64,000 nt of DNA from Helianthus annuus (taxonomy: Eukaryota; Streptophyta; Magnoliopsida; Asterales; Asteraceae). The DNA lies in the NCBI RefSeq assembly GCF_002127325.2, contig NC_035448.2, forward strand, positions 127,880,561 through 127,944,560. Direction: 5' to 3'. Of the stretch, positions 58,938 through 64,000 are shown in pieces. Within the stretch, counting starts at the first letter, position 1; each line of letters begins with the position of its first letter. Under the pieces are notes generated by a model. It did not search any database, was not told the DNA's origin, and saw only the letters and a list, made by a program, of their open reading frames with translations. The position numbers and the translations under genes were made by a program.

Positions 58938-59135
58938 AGAGATGAGCAAATAGTAATGGGTACCGGTACCGAATTTCCTGAACCGAAAGATCCTAAGTAC
59001 CAGTTCGGTACTAACGTTTGGCGTTCCTAGTACCGGTTCGCTACCGGTTTTTACCTTTATATACCGATACCGTAACCGGTATTTTCGGTACCAATATATA
59101 CCGATTCGGTATCAGTTTGCACCGAGCTCATCCCT
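58938..59135. repeat. GGTACC-rich MITE-like repeat inside H2
   Basis: It starts AGAGATGAGCAAA and ends GAGCTCATCCCT, forming an imperfect inverted repeat based on AGGGATGAGC. Related partial copies start at 57756 and 59199. No clear TSD, so the class is uncertain. Confidence 0.4.
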
Positions 59136-59294
59136 ACCCCTGAAACTAAAAAAAAAGTTGTACGATACCGTTGGTATTCGTACGGTACCCGTGATCAGGG
59201 ATGAGCAAATGGTACTGGGTAGCAGTACCAAATTTCTCGAACTAAAAGATTATCAAACTCAATCTGGTACCGACTTTTGACGTTTTATGTACCA

Positions 59295-59797
59295 GACTGG
59301 TGCTGGTTTTTACCTTCATGTACCGATAACGAACCGGTATTTTCGATACAACTACTAGTTAAAACCAAACTTAATAGACTTAAAAGAGTTAATTACTGTT
59401 TTCATCCATGTGGTTTGTCAAAAATCACTATTTCAGTCCATTAGTTTAAAAATTGCGATTTCAGTCCCTGTGGTTTCACTTTCGTAACCATTTCAGTCCA
59501 TCTCGTAACCATTTCAGCCCCTGTACTAACATAATAAATGGATTGATATGGTTACGCAAGTGAAACCATAGGGTCTGAAATGGTTACGAAAGTGAAACCA
59601 CAGGGACTGAAATCGTAATTTTTAAACTAATGGACTGAAATGGTGATTTTTGACAAACCACAGGGACGAAAACAGTAATTAACTCGACTTAAAAAGTAAT
59701 GGAGATGACTGGTGCTGGTTTTTACCTTCATGTACCGATAACGAACCGGTATTTTCGATACAACTACTAGTTAACACCAAACTTAATAGACTTAAAA
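59295..59797. repeat. Tandem duplication split by a MITE
   Basis: A 91-bp block at 59295-59385 recurs at 59707-59797 with about one mismatch. The unit including the 12 bp after the TSD is about 103 bp. The MITE sits at the end of the first copy. Confidence 0.75.
59386..59685. mobile_element. Mutator-like foldback MITE (300 bp)
   Basis: Terminal inverted repeats GAGTTAATTACTGTTTTC and its complement, with a perfect 9-bp TSD GACTTAAAA at 59377-59385 and 59686-59694. The arms are nearly complementary throughout, so a transcript would form a long hairpin. It shares the phrase GTCCCTGTGGTTTCA with the MITE at 5873-6268. Confidence 0.92.
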
Positions 59798-59927
59798 AGT
59801 AAAGTAGATAACAATTATTATAATATTAAGATAACAAAACTATAAATAAAATCTGAATATAATAATTTTTTGTATTTGTAGGTTACTGTTCATTTGGTTT
59901 AGTTTTCAATATATAGGATAATAGTAA

Positions 59928-60125
59928 GAGTAAACTGCCATTTTGGTCCCTCAGGTTTGATCATTTTTGCCACTTTAGTCCAAATTTGAAACCTTTTGTA
60001 TCTGGGTCCCCGTGGTTTCATTTTTGTTTGCCATTTTGGTCCAAAAATAAATCAGCTCATATTTCTCAAATTAAATATTGGTATTTTTCATTTTCTTCAG
60101 GGGTAAAATGGTCATTATAATTTTA
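59928..60125. mobile_element. Half of a foldback MITE related to 5873-6268
   Basis: It starts GAGTAAACTGCC and follows the left arm of the 5873 element (CCATTTTGGTCC, CCACTTTAGTCC, GTGGTTTCA) to the centre, where it stops near GGTCATTATAA. The right arm is missing. Confidence 0.7.
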
Positions 60126-60149
60126 TTATAACACATTATTAATTAAAAT

Positions 60150-60663
60150 TATAAAATTAATTAATCTCTTTGATAAGAAGCATAGACTTATCCCCAAACC
60201 TAAACCCTAATTCATCCTCTTCTTCAAACCCCATTCTCCTGCAACCATAATCTTCTCCAAACCCCATTATCCTGCAAGTAAAGATCGAAAATTGTGGTAT
60301 GCACATGTTGAGCCCCAACCCAACTGAGAACAAAAGCAACAGAATTCCACACAACAACAACAACAACAACAAATCTTCGAATCAAAAGAAACAGAGACAT
60401 AATCAGAACGATAGATCAAATGAGATGATTTACCGATCGTAGAGACATTGCGATGAAACCGATCCAGAACAGGAGAAGCAGCAGTCCGGATTTCAGAACT
60501 CAATGAAGCCGAAGACCTCCAATCAACGTCGTGGCTCCATCGCGAGCGAACGGAGAGAAAAGCGGCCGATGCGGCGGTGTGAGAGCGGAACTGCGACGCG
60601 ACTGGCATCGGTGACGGAGATGTCGGACGCGGAGGAGATTTGGCGGAGATGATGAGAGAGAGG
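60150..60663 (-). pseudogene. Possible gene fragment: first exon with organelle-targeting-like N-terminus
   Basis: On the minus strand an ATG at 60608 opens MPVASQFRSHTAASAAFLS, rich in Arg, Ser and Ala and poor in acidic residues, like a mitochondrial or plastid presequence. It runs to VSTIG, where a donor GTAAATC occurs (about 60436). An acceptor TTGCAG|GAT near 60275 would join a short second exon ending in a stop near 60157. I do not recognise the mature protein and no downstream gene is visible. GC content is higher than in the surroundings. It could be a captured gene fragment, a small real gene, or chance. Confidence 0.3.
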
Positions 60664-61500
60664 GGACGAACAGTTGTACGAGATGAAATAGTGTTGATGC
60701 ATATTTGTGTGGATGCAGCTCGTTTCGGTTTGGTTCGGCTCGACTCAGTTTGGCTCGGTTCGATACAGAAGTAGACGACGTTCCTCCGTCGTATGACCCG
60801 ACAATTTGCGATACGAGAATAAAGATAATGCGTGATGACATCATCATGATGATGTTACTTTCTAATATAAATTGAACTTGAATATGTAAATTGAACTTTG
60901 AATGTCACGAAGAACCATATATCACGAAAGTTTATGGGTTCTTCATGGGCCTTTAGTCTTTCGTGACCCAGTAGTTTCTTCGTGAATCTTACTGGGTCAT
61001 GGCCTATAAATACCCACACATGTCAACCAGGTTCCGTAAAGGAGTGCATAGAGAGATAAGCAGTTTGTTCAAGAGTGTATGTGTTGGGTCTCTCTACAAA
61101 TCAATATAGTGAATCTTTGAAGTTATATCTTTTGTTATATTGGTTGTGCTCTTGCTTTGGTTTGCATATACACATGGATTCTGCACTCGTGTGTGTGTTT
61201 AATAACAAGGAAGTAGGTTATCTTGATCCTCCAAGTGGACCTACAAATAGAGAGCTTGAAATCGAGAGGTTTGATTGTGTGAAAAGGGTGTGGTTTGCTG
61301 AACAAATTGTTGTTGAAATTACTGCAGGATTTGGAAACCAGTTAAGAGGAACCCATAACTGCTTCCATTTGTTGTTCAGTGTAGGTGAAGGTATAGAGAT
61401 AAAAGGGTGATTGGAGGTCTCCTTGCAAGTGAAGATAGATAATGGTTTGAAGGGTTCGGGGGAAGATGGTGTATGAGCTTTTATATGGTCAAATTTGGAA
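60664..61500. other. No gene assigned
   Basis: It contains short repeats of CGGTTTGGTTCGGCTCG (60722-60765), direct and inverted TTCGTGA motifs (60903-61000), and a TATA-like CCTATAAATACC at 61001-61012 followed by a leader-like stretch and a 111-residue frame at 61075. I cannot tie that frame to any family; an LTR or captured promoter is possible. Confidence 0.3.
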
Positions 61501-61835
61501 TAGATCATTGCGTGGAAATGAAAAAAAAATGGTGATTGGTTGATTATTAGAATAGAGTCACTTATTACCACCGCCACCACGACCAACCACCATCACCGCC
61601 CATCGTCTACCGCTCACCACCGCCGCCGCCTCCCACCACCACTGCCACCAATTTAATTTTATTTCTTTGCCTTTTCATGTCCATCAAACAATACAAATTA
61701 ATAATTCATTTCATTCCCACATTGTAACCAAACAAGACGTATGGTAATGATTTATTTCATTCATTTGTCTATTCCATCACCTTGTCTACTCCATTCCCTC
61801 TTCATTCCACTATCTCATATCAAATAGACCCCATA
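61500..61835. repeat. Probable MITE end with CCACC-rich tract
   Basis: A Pro-like CCACCGCC tract (61568-61645) leads into GGAATGAAATGA-type repeats on the minus strand, ending near GGGGTCTATTTGATATGAG (about 61835). The repeated ATTCCAT/CATTTCATTC words resemble a high-copy plant MITE. Left border not found. Confidence 0.35.
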
Positions 61836-62101
61836 TGTTTATTTTAATTAAAGTGGTACATGTTTGAGTCTCACAAAGTGTGTAATAAATGGTTTTTACT
61901 AGTAGATTTTGATGGGTGTTTATTCACCGATAAAAAGAGTAATCTTGTTACCCAATTGTTTTCCAACGAGTCTCGAATTCCACCAGTTTTATAAAAAAAA
62001 ATGAAGATTAAGTGCACTAAATGCAATGACATATATTTGTATAGTATATTTGTTGTGATGTATTATGTAGATAAGACTTTGTTGAATTGTTGTATGATTA
62101 T

Positions 62102-63111
62102 TTAGTAGGTTATAACCCCGTGTATTACACGGGGGTGAATAAATAAATTTTATATACTAAATAATAAAACAATATATCTTTAAACCTTATTTATTGTACG
62201 GGTTGAATAAATATAATTTTATATATTTAATAATAAAAAGTTATATCTATAAGAAGCATATTGTACGGGTTGAATACATGTAATTTTATTTACCAAATAA
62301 AAAAGTTATATATTTAAAATCACGTGTATTACACAGGTTGAATAAATGTAATATTGTTTACCAAATAATAAAATAATACATCTTTAAAAAACCCCATTTA
62401 TTACACGTGTTGAATAAATGTAATTTTATATACCAAACAATAAAAAAAATTACATCTTTAAAAATATGCGCATTACATTGTTTGAATAAATGTAATTTTC
62501 TATACTAAATAATAAAAAATATATATCCTTAAAAAACCCCGTTTATTGTACGAATTCAATAAATCTAATTTTATATATCAAATAATAAAAAGTTATATCT
62601 TAAAAAAAAACCTCATGTGTTACATGGGTCGAGTAAATGTAATTTTGTATAGTGAAAATAAAAATATTTAATATACTAATACAAAGTTTGGTTTTCGTGA
62701 TAAAAATAGATTATTCTGTTGTTACAAAATTTGTTAACGAAGTCTCAATAAATTTAACTCTTTATTTAAAACTTCGTAAATGTATAAATGATAAATAATA
62801 TTAGTTAATTGTATTTTAAGTTTCGTAAAATGTATTTGGTACAACTAAACAAAACGTTCAAATATAATTAATTCAAATAAATAATATTATAAATGAAAAT
62901 GAGATTAAACTAAATAATAATTATCCATAAGATATTAAACTAATAATATTTAGTAGAAGAGTCATTTATAACATAAGATATTAAATTAAATAATATTTAG
63001 TAGGATGGTTATCTATAATTAATTAGAAGAGATTAAACTAAAATAATAATTATCTATAAGAGATGGCCTAATATGATGACAAGTGTTCCTAAAGTGGTTT
63101 CATAGTATAGA
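62102..63111 (-). mobile_element. Probable non-autonomous Helitron (about 1 kb)
   Basis: On the minus strand it begins TCTATACTATGAAACC after an A, a Helitron-like 5' end, and finishes with the hairpin CCCGTGTAATACACGGG and CCTACTAA. The base after CTAA is A rather than the usual T, so the 3' border is not perfect. The interior is very AT-rich, with no coding frame. The hairpin and its flank are repeated in tandem at 62113-62650. Confidence 0.45.
62113..62650. repeat. Degenerate tandem array of about 70-bp units
   Basis: About eight units, each with a CCCGTNTATTACACGGG-like palindrome followed by TTGAATAAATGTAATTTTAT and ACCAAATAATAAAA. The first unit has the best palindrome; later ones have decayed. 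Confidence 0.75.
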
Positions 63112-64000
63112 TTATGTATCAGAGTCGAGAATTCTAAAATCAACAAAATGACAGTCGAGATTTGTAAAATCAACATAATGACCTGGATCCTTTTTTAACT
63201 ATTATAAACATGATCAAATTCTACTCTAATAACTCACTCTTTGCTTGCTATGATTCAAGCCGTTATCCAACAATTCAAACCCACAAAGTCACAAACCATG
63301 GGCAGCCTTTATGGTGTTCAGGGAGGACCATCGCACAGGCCCGTGGTTTCGAGGAGCACATGTTTTTTTTTTAAAACAATATATGTATAGGATTAGGTTC
63401 ATTTGTGAACAACATCTTTATAGTAAACTGTATGAACTAGTCAGTACCATTGATTTTTTTTAGTTGTTAAGGGTAGGATTGTAATTATACAATAAATTAG
63501 TTTTAAATATTTATTTTAATGATTGAATTTCAATTACACTTTTAATTTTGGTAGTTTTCTTAAATTGCATAATTATCTTCTTCATCTCTCTTAATTCAAA
63601 ATAATGGATTTTTTAATTACATATTCATGCAAGAATGAATTATTTAAAGAATGTTTGATTACATATATATTTTTTTTATTTTTGGATTAAATATTCCACT
63701 TTTTTTACAATTGCATATCTATGATGATTTTTCATGTTCTTATTATGAATCTTGTGTGATAATGTACACTTGTTCTGAACATAGGTGTGATAATGTACAT
63801 ATGTGTACATACACGTTTAGAATATGACTTGTTAATGTACATATATATATATATATATACACACACACATGTGTTGAGACTGTTATGTACACATATGTAC
63901 AATGCCGAACAATCATTTCAGATACTTGCTATACACATATGTGCCATGTTGAACAACCATATCATTAACTTCTTTTTTAGAAGTATATTATGAATGTACA
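63112..64000. other. AT-rich, no gene seen; (TA)n(CA)n microsatellite
   Basis: Non-coding AT-rich sequence. A microsatellite of about 10 TA followed by 5-6 CA lies at 63839-63870. CATATGTGTACAT-like words recur nearby (63797-63960). Confidence 0.6.

Larger units (their letters stand above)
58729..59927 (-). mobile_element. Helitron H2, second copy
   Basis: The minus strand ends GTCGCAATGCG-type hairpin ... TTATAA-CTAG|T at 58729, the canonical Helitron 3' end. The interior matches H1 through the GGTACC tracts. It is interrupted by a MITE (59386-59685), carries a local duplication, and stops matching at the MITE fragment at 59928. No Rep/helicase gene: non-autonomous. Confidence 0.6.

Noticed and set aside
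61075..61410. 111-codon plus-strand frame after a TATA-like box
   Set aside because: No recognisable motif, overlapped by an equally long minus-strand frame (61218-61586), within repeat-rich DNA; kept only as unassigned sequence.
1..64000. tRNA, rRNA or other structured RNA genes
   Set aside because: I saw no tRNA-like cloverleaf or rRNA sequence; tRNA matches are only the retrotransposon primer-binding sites.

Overview
The window is plant nuclear DNA dominated by transposable elements. The Ty3/gypsy lineages present (Tekay/Del chromovirus, Athila, Tat), the initiator-Met and Asp primer-binding sites, the MITEs, the Helitron ends and a plant-type NYN-LOTUS protein gene all point to a flowering plant. 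The style of the repeats resembles Asteraceae genomes (sunflower, lettuce or chrysanthemum relatives), but that is an impression from memory and not something the sequence proves.

Layout. 1-4144 is the 5' half of a minus-strand Ty3/gypsy element (called L0 here) that runs off the left edge. 4145-7474 is non-coding and holds three small DNA transposons, two of them with clear target-site duplications (TSDs). 7761-9044 is the only intact host gene: a single-coding-exon NYN + LOTUS (MARF1-like) protein on the minus strand with a 5'-UTR intron. 9895-57407 is one 47.5-kb nest of four LTR retrotransposons. 57413-64000 is intergenic DNA with Helitron copies, foldback MITEs and one possible gene fragment.

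The nest. Element A (Tat lineage, plus strand, 9895-57407, TSD TCTAT) landed in a Helitron copy. Element B (Tekay lineage, minus strand, 10494-38034, TSD AGGCT) landed in the left LTR of A. Element C (same family as B, minus strand, 15857-29353, TSD AGGAG) landed in the pol of B. Element D (Athila lineage, plus strand, 38883-48538, TSD CCCTC) landed in the gag of A. Reading the LTR pairs by eye gives about 14 substitutions in 690 bp for A, about 26 in 3412 bp for B, one in 1335 bp for D and none seen in 3372 bp for C. That order agrees with the nesting.

Function. D has a complete 2069-residue gag-pol frame with all catalytic residues and looks potentially active. A, B and C are all damaged. 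C has identical LTRs but an RT missing its first catalytic block, so it was most likely copied by enzymes from another element. Two unusual extra genes stand out. A carries a four-exon gene on the strand opposite to its pol, with phase-0 GT-AG introns and a TATA-like box of its own. B carries, and C keeps the remains of, a long acidic proline-rich ORF between the primer-binding site and gag.
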